64,000 bases of DNA. It comes from Gammaproteobacteria bacterium. GTDB lineage: Bacteria; Pseudomonadota; Gammaproteobacteria; Pseudomonadales; Cellvibrionaceae. The stretch is taken from positions 1 through 64,000 of the forward strand of contig SEBV01000005.1 in NCBI GenBank assembly GCA_004172865.1, read 5' to 3'. The translations under genes were made by a program, and so were the position numbers. Under the pieces are notes generated by a model. The model searched no databases, was not told the origin of the DNA, and saw nothing but the letters and a program-made list of their open reading frames with translations. Below are positions 9,210 to 18,827 of the stretch, one piece after another. The first letter of the stretch is position 1, and the number at the start of each line of letters is the position of its first letter.

Positions 9210-9913
9210 TCAAAAATTTTCTGTACTTCAGTTTCATCAAAATAATTAGCGACTACCGCAGGTGACTGATCAGCCAAAAATGGCACAACACCCAAACAAG
9301 GTATTGGTAAACGCGCGCGCAAGCTATCGATATTTTCTTGCAAGACCGGCATATCAGGATCAACACAATTTGCCACCCAACCCGCTACCGGCAAACCATC
9401 GCGCACGATTGCCTCGAAAGTTAGGAGCGCGTGATTAATGCAACCCAAACGCACACCTACAACAATGATTACGGGGAGCTGTAAATTTTTTGCAAGATCC
9501 GCCAACGTTTCCCGTGCATTGAGAGGCACACGCCAACCACCCGCACCTTCAAGCAAAGTGAAATCTGCTGACGATAAAACGCCACGGCAAAATCCTGATA
9601 GGCGATCTACCGATAAACTTCTTTTTTCCTGTTGTGCAGCAATATGCGGTGCAATAGCAGCTTCGAGCGCGTAAGGATTTATTTGTTCATAAGCCAGCGG
9701 CTGGGTAATAACGGATTGTAGTAATAATGCATCTGAATTACGTAAACCTTCATCAGTTTTTTCACAGCCAGCAGCAACTGGTTTTAAAGCCGCTGTGGTT
9801 AGGCCTTTATTCTTGGCCGCAACTAATAAACCAGCAGCTACCAACGTTTTGCCTACATTGGTATCTGTACCTGTAATAAAAAAAGCTTTCTTGGTCGTTG
9901 CTTTTAAGGTCAT
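9206..9913 (-). CDS. bioD: Dethiobiotin synthetase
   Basis: ATP-dependent closure of the ureido ring from 7,8-diaminononanoate and CO2 to dethiobiotin. It has 235 residues. The P-loop is FFITGTDTNVGKTLVAAGLL (first 30 residues); the substrate-binding KPVAAGCEK and the LLEGAGGWRVPL block follow. The start is at 9913, overlapping the end of bioHC by four bases. It lies in the operon bioB-DUF2214-bioF-bioHC-bioD-DUF2459. Confidence 0.96.
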   Translation of the reverse strand: MTLKATTKKAFFITGTDTNVGKTLVAAGLLVAAKNKGLTTAALKPVAAGCEKTDEGLRNSDALLLQSVITQPLAYEQINPYALEAAIAPHIAAQQEKRSLSVDRLSGFCRGVLSSADFTLLEGAGGWRVPLNARETLADLAKNLQLPVIIVVGVRLGCINHALLTFEAIVRDGLPVAGWVANCVDPDMPVLQENIDSLRARLPIPCLGVVPFLADQSPAVVANYFDETEVQKIFE

Positions 9914-11484
9914 GGGGTTTTCACTGTTAAATAAAATACATCATAAGTCGCGGGCAATAGATTATTACGACGAAAGCTTTCGTAGGCCTGTTTGAATAGC
10001 TGTATTTTTTTTCGTCCTGTCAAACCCGAAGCCCTGCCGCGATTTACATTTTGCGCACCGAGTGATTTCAAACTGCGAGTCAGGTCAGATAAATGCTCAA
10101 ATTCCATGACTTCAGGCTTTTGCAAAAAATCTACGACCTGCAAACCTTGTTGCTTTAATTGATTTAATAAAAACTCGGAACCGTGAAATTGATTTACGTG
10201 CACATGCGTATCCACCTGCAGCCAAGCCGATTTTAACTCATGAAGAGTTGCCGGCCCCAATGTGGTAAAAAAGCATTGCCCACCAGGTTTTAATACTCGA
10301 TAAATTTCTGCGAATAATTTCGATAAATCTGCACACCATTGCAATGCAAAATTGGAATAAATAATATCGACTGAATTATCTGCAAAGGGTAAATATTCTG
10401 CATCGGCGCATACCCATTTTTTTTGTTGTGGATGCTGCTCACTGGAAAACTGCAGCATACCTTCGGCGATATCAACTCCAACCACCAAAGCCTTTGGAAA
10501 AAGATTTTGCAGCTTGGGCGTGAAATGTCCTGTACCGCAACCTAGGTCTACAACTACATCTACAGCAGCAAAGCTTAACTTCTGTAAAAGCGCATCGCCC
10601 ACTTCACGTTGCAATGAAGCAACAGAATCATAAGTTGACGCAGCTCGGCTGAATGAGTGCGCCATTTGTTTTTTGTCGAGAATCGGCTGCGCGGCTGACA
10701 ATAAAAAATCGCTAATTAAGTTTGCGACTAATTCAGGTGCGCTCCAATGCAATGCGTGGGCGACATTGGAAATAACATTTACTTGCTGATGACTATTTAA
10801 TGCTGCAAAAGATTGCTTTGCGTTAACCGGAACCAACGCATCTTTTTCAGCTAACAAATGTAATCCAGGAGTTTTCAAATTGGTAAAGGCTGTGCGGTTA
10901 TCCACAACACCCAGCAATTCCAGCGCCTGCAACCAATTGGAATTTATTTTTTCGGGCTTTGCCAAAGTGCGTACTTGTTTTGAAAGCACGCGTTCGTTGG
11001 CATCACCTTGCGCTAGCAAACCCGTAAATAGTTTAAGCGTTGTTTGCGAATCGTTTGCGAAACTTTCATTAAATTGTCGATTTATAGAAACCGGCATCGC
11101 CGTTTCATAATCGTTATTAGCAACAAATTTTAAATTCGCTGCCAAGGTAACAATACCAGATATTTTTTGTGGATATTTCGCTGCAACTTGTATAGCGAGC
11201 ATACCGCCGAGAGACCAGCCAATAAGCACACATTTTTTTGGTAGCTGCTGAACAATTAAATCAATAACAGTATCAAGATCAAAAACTAGAATTTCAGCGC
11301 TATCACCAAAACCGGGTAAATCCAATGCAATAACATTAGCAATATTCTGCAGGGCAGGAATTAAAGGCGACCAGGATTCACTGCTGCTACCCCACCCATG
11401 CAACAAAACAACATCATCAGTTAGCGGACGTTGTAGTGTGCAAGAGTAATGATGAGCTGCAAGCGCGTAACCGTTGTTATTCAT
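9910..11484 (-). CDS. bioC: Fused BioH esterase - BioC methyltransferase
   Basis: One polypeptide of 524 residues does two jobs in making the pimeloyl moiety of biotin. The N-terminal 260 or so residues are an alpha/beta hydrolase of BioH type: oxyanion [10 protein letters not shown], nucleophile elbow GWSLGG (Ser about 91), Asp about 215 (AEKDALVP) and His about 243 (VAHALHW); it removes the methyl from pimeloyl-ACP methyl ester. The rest is BioC, a SAM-dependent methyltransferase of malonyl-ACP: [15 protein letters not shown], then SAM motif [11 protein letters not shown] and a typical [10 protein letters not shown] choose the ATG at 11484; a TTG at 11499 and an ATG at 11493 are alternatives. 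It overlaps the bioF end by 8 bases. The fused form is known in Cellvibrio, Saccharophagus and Teredinibacter. Confidence 0.93.
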   Translation of the reverse strand: MNNNGYALAAHHYSCTLQRPLTDDVVLLHGWGSSSESWSPLIPALQNIANVIALDLPGFGDSAEILVFDLDTVIDLIVQQLPKKCVLIGWSLGGMLAIQVAAKYPQKISGIVTLAANLKFVANNDYETAMPVSINRQFNESFANDSQTTLKLFTGLLAQGDANERVLSKQVRTLAKPEKINSNWLQALELLGVVDNRTAFTNLKTPGLHLLAEKDALVPVNAKQSFAALNSHQQVNVISNVAHALHWSAPELVANLISDFLLSAAQPILDKKQMAHSFSRAASTYDSVASLQREVGDALLQKLSFAAVDVVVDLGCGTGHFTPKLQNLFPKALVVGVDIAEGMLQFSSEQHPQQKKWVCADAEYLPFADNSVDIIYSNFALQWCADLSKLFAEIYRVLKPGGQCFFTTLGPATLHELKSAWLQVDTHVHVNQFHGSEFLLNQLKQQGLQVVDFLQKPEVMEFEHLSDLTRSLKSLGAQNVNRGRASGLTGRKKIQLFKQAYESFRRNNLLPATYDVFYLTVKTP

Positions 11485-12664
11485 GCGCGGCATTACCAAG
11501 AATATCGCCTAATGCATTTAATAAATGGTCAACTTGAGCAAGCTTATGTTCAGCGGAAAAGGTGATACGCAAACGTGAAGTTCCGGGCGCTACTGTAGGG
11601 GGACGAATTGCAATAATTAAAATTCCACGTTCTGCTAATTTTTCGGCAATCGCTAAAGTGCGTGACTCATCGCCGATAATAATTGGCTGGATGGGAGAAA
11701 AAGAATCCATCAATTGCAAACCGAGTTGCTGAGCACCAGTGCGAAAATGTGCAATTAGTGTTTGCAAATGTTCGCGTCGCCAACTCTCCGTTTGCAATAA
11801 TCGCAAACTCACGCGCGTTGCAGCGGCAACGGCGGGCGGCATGGCAGTGGTATAAATATAGGAACGAGAAAATTGAATAAGTGTTTCAATTAAAGTTTCG
11901 CTGCCTGCAATAAAAGCACCGAATGTACCGAAGGCTTTGCCCAAGGTGCCCATTAATATCGGCAACTCATTTTGCGTTAGTCCGAAATATTCTGCACTGC
12001 CACCGCCATTTTTTCCGAGGCAGCCAAAACCGTGTGCATCATCCACCATTAGCCATGCATTATTTTTTTGTGCGAGTGCGGCGAGTTCAGAAACAGACGC
12101 GCAATCGCCATCCATACTGAATACCCCATCAACTACAATCAGTTTTCTTTCAGCTTCTGTTTTATCCAAACGAGTTTGTAAATTGGCTAAATCATTGTGT
12201 AAGAAACGCTGGAAGCGCGCACCGCTGAGCAAGCCACCATCTAATAAACTCGCGTGATTTAAACGATCTTCAAAAATTGCATCGCCTTGCCCAACTAACG
12301 CGGTAATTGCGCCCATATTCGCCATATAGCCAGTGGAGAATAATAGCGCGCGATCTCGGCCGGTGAATGCTGCTAACTCTTCTTCAAGTGCGTGATGTTC
12401 GCTTGAGTGACCAGCCACTAAATGTGATGCGCCACTGCCAACACCAAATTTATTTGCTGCTTGCTGAAACGCTGAAATTACTTGCGGGTGGTTTGCTAAA
12501 CCTAAATAATCGTTGCTGCAAAATGCGACATAACTTTTTCCATCGACAACAACATTTGGAGTTTGTGGCGATTCCAAAATACGGCGCGAACGATACAATT
12601 TCGTCGCTCGGCGCTCGGTGAGTGCAAAAGATAAAATATTGTCGAGGGAGGATTCAGGTTTCAC
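11477..12664 (-). CDS. bioF: 8-amino-7-oxononanoate synthase
   Basis: PLP enzyme condensing pimeloyl-ACP and alanine. 395 residues, a usual length. Visible: the [12 protein letters not shown] block near 49, [10 protein letters not shown] near 78, the [11 protein letters not shown] Asp/His near 208, and the PLP lysine in TLGKAFGT (Lys243). It has 68 bases between it and the upstream DUF2214 gene, and its end overlaps bioHC. Member of the alpha-oxoamine synthase family; the biotin context excludes KBL or ALAS. Confidence 0.96.
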   Translation of the reverse strand: MKPESSLDNILSFALTERRATKLYRSRRILESPQTPNVVVDGKSYVAFCSNDYLGLANHPQVISAFQQAANKFGVGSGASHLVAGHSSEHHALEEELAAFTGRDRALLFSTGYMANMGAITALVGQGDAIFEDRLNHASLLDGGLLSGARFQRFLHNDLANLQTRLDKTEAERKLIVVDGVFSMDGDCASVSELAALAQKNNAWLMVDDAHGFGCLGKNGGGSAEYFGLTQNELPILMGTLGKAFGTFGAFIAGSETLIETLIQFSRSYIYTTAMPPAVAAATRVSLRLLQTESWRREHLQTLIAHFRTGAQQLGLQLMDSFSPIQPIIIGDESRTLAIAEKLAERGILIIAIRPPTVAPGTSRLRITFSAEHKLAQVDHLLNALGDILGNAAHE

Positions 12665-12732
12665 AAAAACACACTGTCATGATTAAAATAATTCACACAA
12701 CTACATAAGTGAGTGCGGAGAAGAATGCAGAG

Positions 12733-13167
12733 TTATCGCAAACCAAAACCATGCGCCATAAATACTGCAAATAAGGGCATAAAAAGCAATAAAGTAAGTT
12801 CTGCACGAATGGTGACAATAACTGACTTAGGAACTATAACTTGCTCAATAGTTTTGTTGCGATTGCGAATAAAAAATACCGTGGGATAAATCGACAACAA
12901 GGCAATCAACGCAAACACTGTTAGCTTGATATGAAAAATCCAGTTATGCGTATAAAACCCTGAAGGCTTCCCGACTACAAACCAAAGCAACAAACCTGCG
13001 GTTAGCGCTAAAATTGCACTTATGCCGAATATCGCATCAATCACCACAAGGCGTTTAAATTTTTTGACGCTGGTATCGACACTTAATAAAATATGTTCGG
13101 ATACCAGCGCTGAACTTAAAATAATAATTCCCAAAAAATGCACATAGCGAACTAATACTTCATGCAT
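12733..13167 (-). CDS. DUF2214 family membrane protein within biotin operon
   Basis: A 144-residue integral membrane protein with about four transmembrane segments (residues 5-27, 45-67, 80-102 and 120-142), matching the DUF2214 family by pattern (VRYVHFLGIIILSSALVSEH, GLLLWFVVGKPSGFYTHNW). It contains conserved histidines near the membrane faces (His10, His25, His74). Function unknown. It lies between bioB (38 bases away) and bioF (68 bases) on the same strand, so it must be transcribed with them. Confidence 0.75.
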   Translation of the reverse strand: MHEVLVRYVHFLGIIILSSALVSEHILLSVDTSVKKFKRLVVIDAIFGISAILALTAGLLLWFVVGKPSGFYTHNWIFHIKLTVFALIALLSIYPTVFFIRNRNKTIEQVIVPKSVIVTIRAELTLLLFMPLFAVFMAHGFGLR

Positions 13168-13205
13168 GGCAAACTCCCGTTTAGATTTGAGAATTATTTT
13201 AAATT

Positions 13206-14288
13206 TTAATTAGCAGCGTTATAAAACAGAGAATCCAGCTTTGCTTCTTGCAATTTATTAACGATGACCGCTTCTTGCTGTTCTTCATCTTCATGAACTT
13301 CGTAAGCTTCAGGTTTAATTCCCAAACGCTTAAATAATTGCATATCTTTATTGGCTTCTGGATTTGGCGTCGTCAATAATTTTTCGCCGTAGAAAATAGA
13401 ATTTGCGCCCGCTAAAAAAGCCATAGCTTGAGTTTGCTCATTCATTTGTTCACGGCCTGCAGACAAGCGCACGTGTGATTGCGGCATTAAAATTCTGGCC
13501 ACGGCGATGGTGCGAATGAAATCAAACGGATCTAAATCGGCTTCATTTGCCAAAGGCGTGCCTTCAACTTTTACCAGCATGTTGATGGGCACAGATTCTG
13601 GATGCTCCGGCATATTCGCCAATTGTTGTAAAAGACCCGCGCGATCTTTTTCATCTTCGCCCATACCGACGATGCCGCCGCAGCACACTTTCATGCCCGC
13701 TTTGCGTACGTTAGCAAGGGTGTTTAAGCGATCTTGATAGGTGCGTGTAGTGATGATTTCACCGTAATATTCTGGCGAGGTATCGAGATTGTGATTGTAG
13801 TAATCGAGACCCGCATCCGATAATTCTTGCGCCTGAGCTTCGTCCAACATCCCCAAAGTCATGCAGGTTTCCAAGCCCAAAGCTTTTACACCTTGAACCA
13901 TGGTGGTGACGTAAGGCATATCGCGATTTTTAGGCGAGCGCCAGGCCGCACCCATGCAAAAACGTGTTGCGCCACTGGCTTTAGCGGCTCTCGCTTCTTC
14001 GATAACTTTCTCTACCGCCATCAATTTTTCACGTTCGAGGCCGGTGTCGTAGCGCGCAGATTGCGGGCAATACGCACAATCTTCCGGGCAAGCGCCGGTT
14101 TTAATTGAACAGAGCGTACTGACCTGAACTTCATTGGGGTTGAAATAAGTGCGGTGCACGGTTTGCGCTTGAAACATCAAGTCGCTAAAGGGCAAATCAA
14201 ATAGGGCTTGAATTTCTGCGCGAGTCCAATCGTGACGAATGGCGGCTGCTAAGGTGCTGTAAACAGGAGGTTTAGTGCTGGCGTTCAT
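13206..14288 (-). CDS. bioB: Biotin synthase
   Basis: Radical-SAM enzyme that inserts sulfur into dethiobiotin using a [4Fe-4S] and a [2Fe-2S] cluster. 360 residues. The radical-SAM CxxxCxxC motif is in [12 protein letters not shown] (Cys67, 71, 74); [13 protein letters not shown] and SAGREQMNE, which hold cluster and substrate residues, are also present. First gene of the operon, 33 bases downstream of the predicted -10 and preceded by a weak Shine-Dalgarno (GGAA). A BirA-type operator overlaps its promoter. Confidence 0.97.
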   Translation of the reverse strand: MNASTKPPVYSTLAAAIRHDWTRAEIQALFDLPFSDLMFQAQTVHRTYFNPNEVQVSTLCSIKTGACPEDCAYCPQSARYDTGLEREKLMAVEKVIEEARAAKASGATRFCMGAAWRSPKNRDMPYVTTMVQGVKALGLETCMTLGMLDEAQAQELSDAGLDYYNHNLDTSPEYYGEIITTRTYQDRLNTLANVRKAGMKVCCGGIVGMGEDEKDRAGLLQQLANMPEHPESVPINMLVKVEGTPLANEADLDPFDFIRTIAVARILMPQSHVRLSAGREQMNEQTQAMAFLAGANSIFYGEKLLTTPNPEANKDMQLFKRLGIKPEAYEVHEDEEQQEAVIVNKLQEAKLDSLFYNAAN

Positions 14289-14320
14289 GGGTGGTTTCCG
14301 TTGATACAGAGAATAAACTC

Positions 14321-14348
14321 ATATTAACGGTAAGGATAATGCTGTCAA
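14321..14348 (-). promoter_or_regulatory. bioB operon promoter
   Basis: On the complement TTGACA (-35, perfect, 14343-14348) is followed after 16 bases by TAATAT (-10, 14321-14326). The -35 lies within one arm of the palindrome at 14342-14374. The predicted start is near 14314, giving a leader of about 26 bases. Confidence 0.65.
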
Positions 14349-14374
14349 CCTAAAAATGATTTTCAGGTTGACAG
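14342..14374. promoter_or_regulatory. Probable BirA operator
   Basis: A perfect inverted repeat CTGTCAACCT (14342-14351) / AGGTTGACAG (14365-14374). Written as TGTCAACC-N15-GGTTGACA it has the arm sequence and 15-base spacing of the proteobacterial BirA biotin-operon operator (TTGTAAACC-N14/15-GGTTTACAA). It overlaps the -35 of bioB, so holo-BirA binding should block transcription when biotin is sufficient. birA itself is not in the window. Confidence 0.75.
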
Positions 14375-14387
14375 GCGCCTCAAAACA

Positions 14388-15248
14388 TCAATAAAGGCTG
14401 TCGGCGATGGCCCGGATATCGTCGCGATTCATCACCACCAATTCCAATTCATTGGTGTCTGTGATCGCGTTGTATCGCTCGGAAAGTTTTTGATAGGCAA
14501 TTAAATGACTGATGGGCGGTAAACGCGTGGCGGTCATACGCAACTTCAGTGAGTGATATAGGCCAAGGTTAACGGCGTCGATCAATCCGAAAGGCTCGTT
14601 TTCAGCCGCTTGCCAATTGCCAACCTGACGCACGAGCTGAATATATTCTTCATCCATCTCCCATTTTTCAAGCAGCGCAATGCCCAGACTTTTAGCGAAT
14701 TCACGGCACAGATTGATATAAATTTCACGGGTGGGAACCGCCAACTCATGAGATTTAAAAACTGATAAAACTGCCAGCGCCCCCACTTCACTCAGCAAAC
14801 TGCCTAGCAAGGCGTAATCCGGTGCGACCCGGCCAACTTTTTTAGCGATGAGCGCACTCATGCTCGCCTTACTAATCAGGCGATCCCACGAGGCTGCAAA
14901 TATACGGGTGTAGGCTTGGGTATTTCCGGTAAACAGTTTTTTTACCGCATGCAGCATGGTGATGCGTTCAACTTGGGCCATGCCGAGAATGCGTACGACA
15001 TCGAATACCGATTGCGGCGGCATTTGGCTGTGCATCATCACGCTGGAGGCGTAACGCATCAACAGATTGCCAAGTTCAAGGTCGCGGGAGATAAGTCGGC
15101 TGAGCGAATGAATCGAAATATCCGGACGCGACAAGGCCTGACGGATTTCCAGAGTGATCGCGGGAAGTTGTGGCAAATTTTCGTGTGCGCCAAGCAGTTC
15201 GGAAACCGCACTTTTGTAACTCGTGTAATCGGGATTAACAACATCCAC
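14388..15248 (-). CDS. HDOD domain signalling protein
   Basis: A 286-residue soluble protein with an HDOD domain, the non-catalytic relative of HD phosphohydrolases found in many bacterial signal pathways. Visible are LPQLPAITLEIRQALSRPDISIHSLSRLI, where the domain starts, ISRDLELGNLLMRYASS and VFDVVRILGMAQVERITM; the HD metal residues are not preserved. GTG start. It lies between bioB and comF on the minus strand, and its end is immediately in front of the biotin operator. No partner such as GGDEF/EAL or a receiver domain is fused. Function unknown. Confidence 0.8.
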   Translation of the reverse strand: MDVVNPDYTSYKSAVSELLGAHENLPQLPAITLEIRQALSRPDISIHSLSRLISRDLELGNLLMRYASSVMMHSQMPPQSVFDVVRILGMAQVERITMLHAVKKLFTGNTQAYTRIFAASWDRLISKASMSALIAKKVGRVAPDYALLGSLLSEVGALAVLSVFKSHELAVPTREIYINLCREFAKSLGIALLEKWEMDEEYIQLVRQVGNWQAAENEPFGLIDAVNLGLYHSLKLRMTATRLPPISHLIAYQKLSERYNAITDTNELELVVMNRDDIRAIADSLY

Positions 15249-15252
15249 AGCA

Positions 15253-15280
15253 ATGTACCTAAATAGATGTACCTTAAATA
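15253..15280. repeat. Tandem 14-base repeat before the HDOD gene
   Basis: ATGTACCTAAATAG (15253-15266) is followed directly by ATGTACCTTAAATA (15267-15280). The pair lies within 5-32 bases of the HDOD start codon, covering its ribosome-binding region. It is probably a local duplication, or possibly a repeat-binding site. Confidence 0.5.
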
Positions 15281-15404
15281 AATCGACGCATTAATTATCA
15301 AACTACCCTAAGCCTAGAAGAAGTCATGGTAAATTCAACGCCAGTGCAAAGATTCATTAAAAATAGCCACACAAGCGCGAATAAAAAAATAAGGAAGATA
15401 GCCG

Positions 15405-16145
15405 ATGCAAGCGATTATGAGAAAGTTGGGGTTATGGATTAGCAGCGGCTTTCCGAGCCAATGCCTGCTGTGCTCCTGTACATTGCAAAGCAGCATGCTC
15501 TGCAACAGTTGCCAATATGATTTGCCCCACGTTTACGGCCAAAATATTTGCCAGCAATGCGGCCTGCGTAGCGATAGCTTGAGTAGTTTTTGCGGGCATT
15601 GCCTTAGCCATCCACCAGCGTTCAGCCGCAGCTTTATTCCCTTCGCTTACGCTTATCCGCTCGACAATTTAATTCACAAATTCAAGTATCGTCGCCATCT
15701 CACCAGCGGCAAGTTGCTCAGCCAATTATTGGCGGATTACCTCAAACACTATGCGCAAGAACACGACGACTGGATTGCGCCGGATGTCATCATCCCCGCG
15801 CCCATGCATTGGCTGCGCCGCTGGCAGCGCGGCTTTAATCAGGCCGAAGTGGTTGGCCAGCATATCGCCCGTGAATTGGCGGTTCCGCTGGAAACCAATA
15901 TCGTAGAACGCATCCATAAGACGCCAGCGCAAAAAGAACTAACGCGCAGCGAGCGGCAAAGAAATCTGCGGCGCGCCTTTAAGATTGCCGATAAATATCG
16001 CGAAAAAATTGTCGGCAAGCGCATCGCTATTATTGATGACGTTGTCACTACTACCGCCACCGTGCGCGAACTGAGCAAGTTACTCATGACTGCGGGCGCG
16101 GCAGATGTGCAGGTGTGGGCCTTGGCTCGGACGATGGAGAAATAA
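15405..16145 (+). CDS. comF: ComF/GntX family phosphoribosyltransferase-like protein
   Basis: A 246-residue ComF family protein. The N-terminus holds a Cys-rich zinc-binding module (CLLCSC, CNSC, CQQC, CGHC pairs within residues 20-67), and the C-terminal half is a type I phosphoribosyltransferase fold with the PRPP-like loop IAIIDDVVTTTATVRELSKL. ComF proteins are linked to DNA uptake in naturally competent bacteria. AAGGAAG stands 9 bases before the chosen ATG. Transcribed away from bioB and the HDOD gene; comF next to the biotin cluster is usual in pseudomonads. Confidence 0.9.
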   Translation: MQAIMRKLGLWISSGFPSQCLLCSCTLQSSMLCNSCQYDLPHVYGQNICQQCGLRSDSLSSFCGHCLSHPPAFSRSFIPFAYAYPLDNLIHKFKYRRHLTSGKLLSQLLADYLKHYAQEHDDWIAPDVIIPAPMHWLRRWQRGFNQAEVVGQHIARELAVPLETNIVERIHKTPAQKELTRSERQRNLRRAFKIADKYREKIVGKRIAIIDDVVTTTATVRELSKLLMTAGAADVQVWALARTMEK

Positions 16146-16417
16146 GCGATTTAGGCGCAACTACCTGACTAATCAGCGCTATGCAGGATCATGTCAAACT
16201 GTCATCTAAACTGGTTTAAATGATCAGCTATTTTTCGATGCGGGCAGTTTGTAAGCGGAAATTCTAAAAAAATGCCGGTAAGAAGCTGATAGGCTGAATT
16301 TTTTTCCCACATTAAGTCTAATTCTGCGAGAATCCGCATCCAGCTTTTCGGCGCGCAAGCGGTGGCCTCAACCTTGCCCAGGCGTCTTTTTCGCACCCGC
16401 TCTATTTGGAGGTTTCC

Positions 16418-18670
16418 ATGAAATTTCGCTTTCCTATCGTCATCATCGATGAAGATTTCCGCTCCGAAAACACCTCAGGCCTTGGTATCCGCGCACTTGC
16501 CGATGCCATGGAAAAAGAAGGTATGGAAGTGCTGGGCGTGACCAGCTACGGCGACTTATCGCAGTTCGCGCAGCAACAGTCGCGCGCGTCCGCGTTTATT
16601 TTATCGATTGACGATGAAGAATTTGGCGAAGGTTCCCTGGAAGAGACCGATCAAGCGCTGAAATCCCTGCGCGCGTTTGTGGAAGAAATTCGCTACAAAA
16701 ACGCCGATATCCCGATTTATTTGTACGGTGAAACTCGCACCTCGCGCCATATTCCCAACGACATTTTGCGCGAGCTGCATGGCTTCATTCATATGTTTGA
16801 AGACACACCCGAGTTCGTGGCGCGCCATATTATCCGTGAAGCTAAATCCTATCTGGATGGCCTTGCACCGCCGTTTTTCCGTGCCTTGGTACATTACGCA
16901 AACGATGGCTCTTATTCATGGCACTGCCCCGGTCACTCAGGCGGCGTGGCGTTTTTGAAATCGCCTATCGGCCAAATGTTTCACCAGTTTTTTGGTGAAA
17001 ATATGTTGCGTGCAGACGTGTGTAATGCGGTAGAAGAACTTGGTCAATTGCTCGATCACACCGGCCCTATCGCTGCGTCTGAGCGCAATGCCGCGCGCAT
17101 ATTCAATGCTGACCACTGCTATTTCGTGACTAACGGTACGTCTACATCCAACAAGATGGTTTGGCACTCAACTGTTGCGCCAGGCGATATTGTTGTAGTT
17201 GACCGCAACTGCCATAAATCAATTCTGCACTCGATTATTATGACTGGCGCGATTCCGGTGTTCCTGATGCCGACGCGAAATCACCTCGGCATTATTGGCC
17301 CAATTCCGCTGGAAGAATTCACGCCGGAAAGCATCGCCCGCAAAATCGAAGCAAACCCCTTCGCGCGCGCTGCGTTGAATAAAAAGCCACGTATTTTGAC
17401 CATCACCCAATCGACTTATGACGGTGTGATTTACAACGTCGAAACACTGAAAGACATGCTCGACGGCAAAATCGATACGCTGCATTTCGACGAAGCCTGG
17501 TTGCCGCACGCGACCTTCCACGACTTCTACAAAAATATGCATGCTATTGGCAAAGATCGCCCGCGCGCAAAAGAGTCGATGATTTTCTCAACGCAATCTA
17601 CGCACAAATTGCTCGCAGGATTATCGCAAGCATCACAAGTGCTGGTGCGCGAGTCCGAGAAAGTAAAACTGGACCAGGATGCATTTAACGAAGCCTACTT
17701 GATGCATACATCAACATCGCCCCAGTATTCAATCATCGCCTCATGCGATGTTGCAGCGGCCATGATGGAGGCTCCCGGCGGCACTGCGTTGGTAGAAGAA
17801 AGCATTTTGGAAGCTCTCGACTTCCGCCGCTCCATGAAAAAAGTGGACGCCGAATGGGGCCAGGATTGGTGGTTCCAAGTATGGGGCCCTGATGAATTTG
17901 CCGAAAACGGTATCGGCGAACGCGACGACTGGATTCTGCGTAGCGACGACAACTGGCACGGCTTTGGCAAATTGGCGACTGGCTTTAACATGCTCGATCC
18001 AATTAAAGCCACCATCGTTAACCCAGGTTTGTCCGTAAATGGCGACTTTAGTGAAACAGGTATTCCTGCATCCATCGTCACCAAATATTTGGCAGAAAAC
18101 GGCGTAATTATTGAGAAGTGCGGCCTCTACTCGTTCTTCATTATGTTCACCATTGGCATCACCAAAGGCCGCTGGAATACGTTACTGACTGCGCTGCAAC
18201 AGTTCAAAGATGACTACGACAAAAACCAACCTATGTGGCGAATCATGCCGGAATTCGCGCAAGCGAATCCGCGCTATGAACGTATGGGCCTGCGCGATTT
18301 GTGTCAACAAATTCACGACTTCTACAAAGCCTATGACGTTGCACGTTTGACCACAGAAATGTATTTGTCCGATATGCAACCCGCAATGAAACCATCAGAC
18401 GCTTTCGCAAAAATGGCGCATCGCGAAATCGAACGCGTACCGATTGATGAGCTGGAAGGTCGCATCACGTCCATTTTATTAACGCCCTATCCACCAGGAA
18501 TTCCATTGTTGATTCCCGGCGAAATTTTCAATAAAACCATCGTGGATTATTTAAAATTCGCGCGCGACTTTAACGAAAAATTCCCCGGCTTTGAAACCGA
18601 TGTTCATGGTTTAGTGAAGCGTGAAGTGGATGGTAAGCGTGGTTACTTCGTTGACTGTGTTAAGCAATAA
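16418..18670 (+). CDS. Arg/Lys/Orn decarboxylase (PLP fold type I)
   Basis: A 750-residue amino-acid decarboxylase of the inducible Arg/Lys/Orn type. I start at the ATG at 16418, which has GGAGG at 16408-16412; a TTG 12 bases upstream would precede that site. Residues 1-135 form the receiver-like wing domain (FPIVIIDEDFRSEN), the middle is the PLP core with SWHCPGHSGGVAF, FDEAWLPHA and the PLP lysine in STQSTHKLLAGLSQ (about Lys397), and the last 200 residues are the C-terminal domain (LLTPYPPGIPLLIPGE). The substrate cannot be fixed from sequence by eye: arginine, lysine or ornithine. No antiporter gene is adjacent, so a polyamine role is as likely as acid resistance. A terminator follows. 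Confidence 0.88.
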   Translation: MKFRFPIVIIDEDFRSENTSGLGIRALADAMEKEGMEVLGVTSYGDLSQFAQQQSRASAFILSIDDEEFGEGSLEETDQALKSLRAFVEEIRYKNADIPIYLYGETRTSRHIPNDILRELHGFIHMFEDTPEFVARHIIREAKSYLDGLAPPFFRALVHYANDGSYSWHCPGHSGGVAFLKSPIGQMFHQFFGENMLRADVCNAVEELGQLLDHTGPIAASERNAARIFNADHCYFVTNGTSTSNKMVWHSTVAPGDIVVVDRNCHKSILHSIIMTGAIPVFLMPTRNHLGIIGPIPLEEFTPESIARKIEANPFARAALNKKPRILTITQSTYDGVIYNVETLKDMLDGKIDTLHFDEAWLPHATFHDFYKNMHAIGKDRPRAKESMIFSTQSTHKLLAGLSQASQVLVRESEKVKLDQDAFNEAYLMHTSTSPQYSIIASCDVAAAMMEAPGGTALVEESILEALDFRRSMKKVDAEWGQDWWFQVWGPDEFAENGIGERDDWILRSDDNWHGFGKLATGFNMLDPIKATIVNPGLSVNGDFSETGIPASIVTKYLAENGVIIEKCGLYSFFIMFTIGITKGRWNTLLTALQQFKDDYDKNQPMWRIMPEFAQANPRYERMGLRDLCQQIHDFYKAYDVARLTTEMYLSDMQPAMKPSDAFAKMAHREIERVPIDELEGRITSILLTPYPPGIPLLIPGEIFNKTIVDYLKFARDFNEKFPGFETDVHGLVKREVDGKRGYFVDCVKQ

Positions 18671-18684
18671 AAAAATAATAGCTT

Positions 18685-18716
18685 AAAAAAAGGGCGCTCA
18701 TAGCGCCCTTTTTTTA
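18685..18716 (+). terminator. Terminator after the decarboxylase gene
   Basis: GGGCGCT (18692-18698), loop CAT, AGCGCCC (18702-18708), preceded by A7 and followed by T8. A strong intrinsic terminator 15 bases after the stop codon; the A-run makes it partly bidirectional. Confidence 0.9.
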
Positions 18717-18827
18717 TTTTCCATTACGCAGGAGTTACACGATATGTGTTGACTCAATGAGCGCGGGTGATCAAGCTATTCACAGCGGTGCCGCTATAGA
18801 GCACACTGATGACATTGTGAGATGCTA

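Noticed and set aside
14342-14374. Perfect 10-bp palindrome after the HDOD gene as its terminator
   Set aside because: No T-run follows on the minus strand, the -35 of bioB lies inside it, and the arms match the BirA operator pattern.
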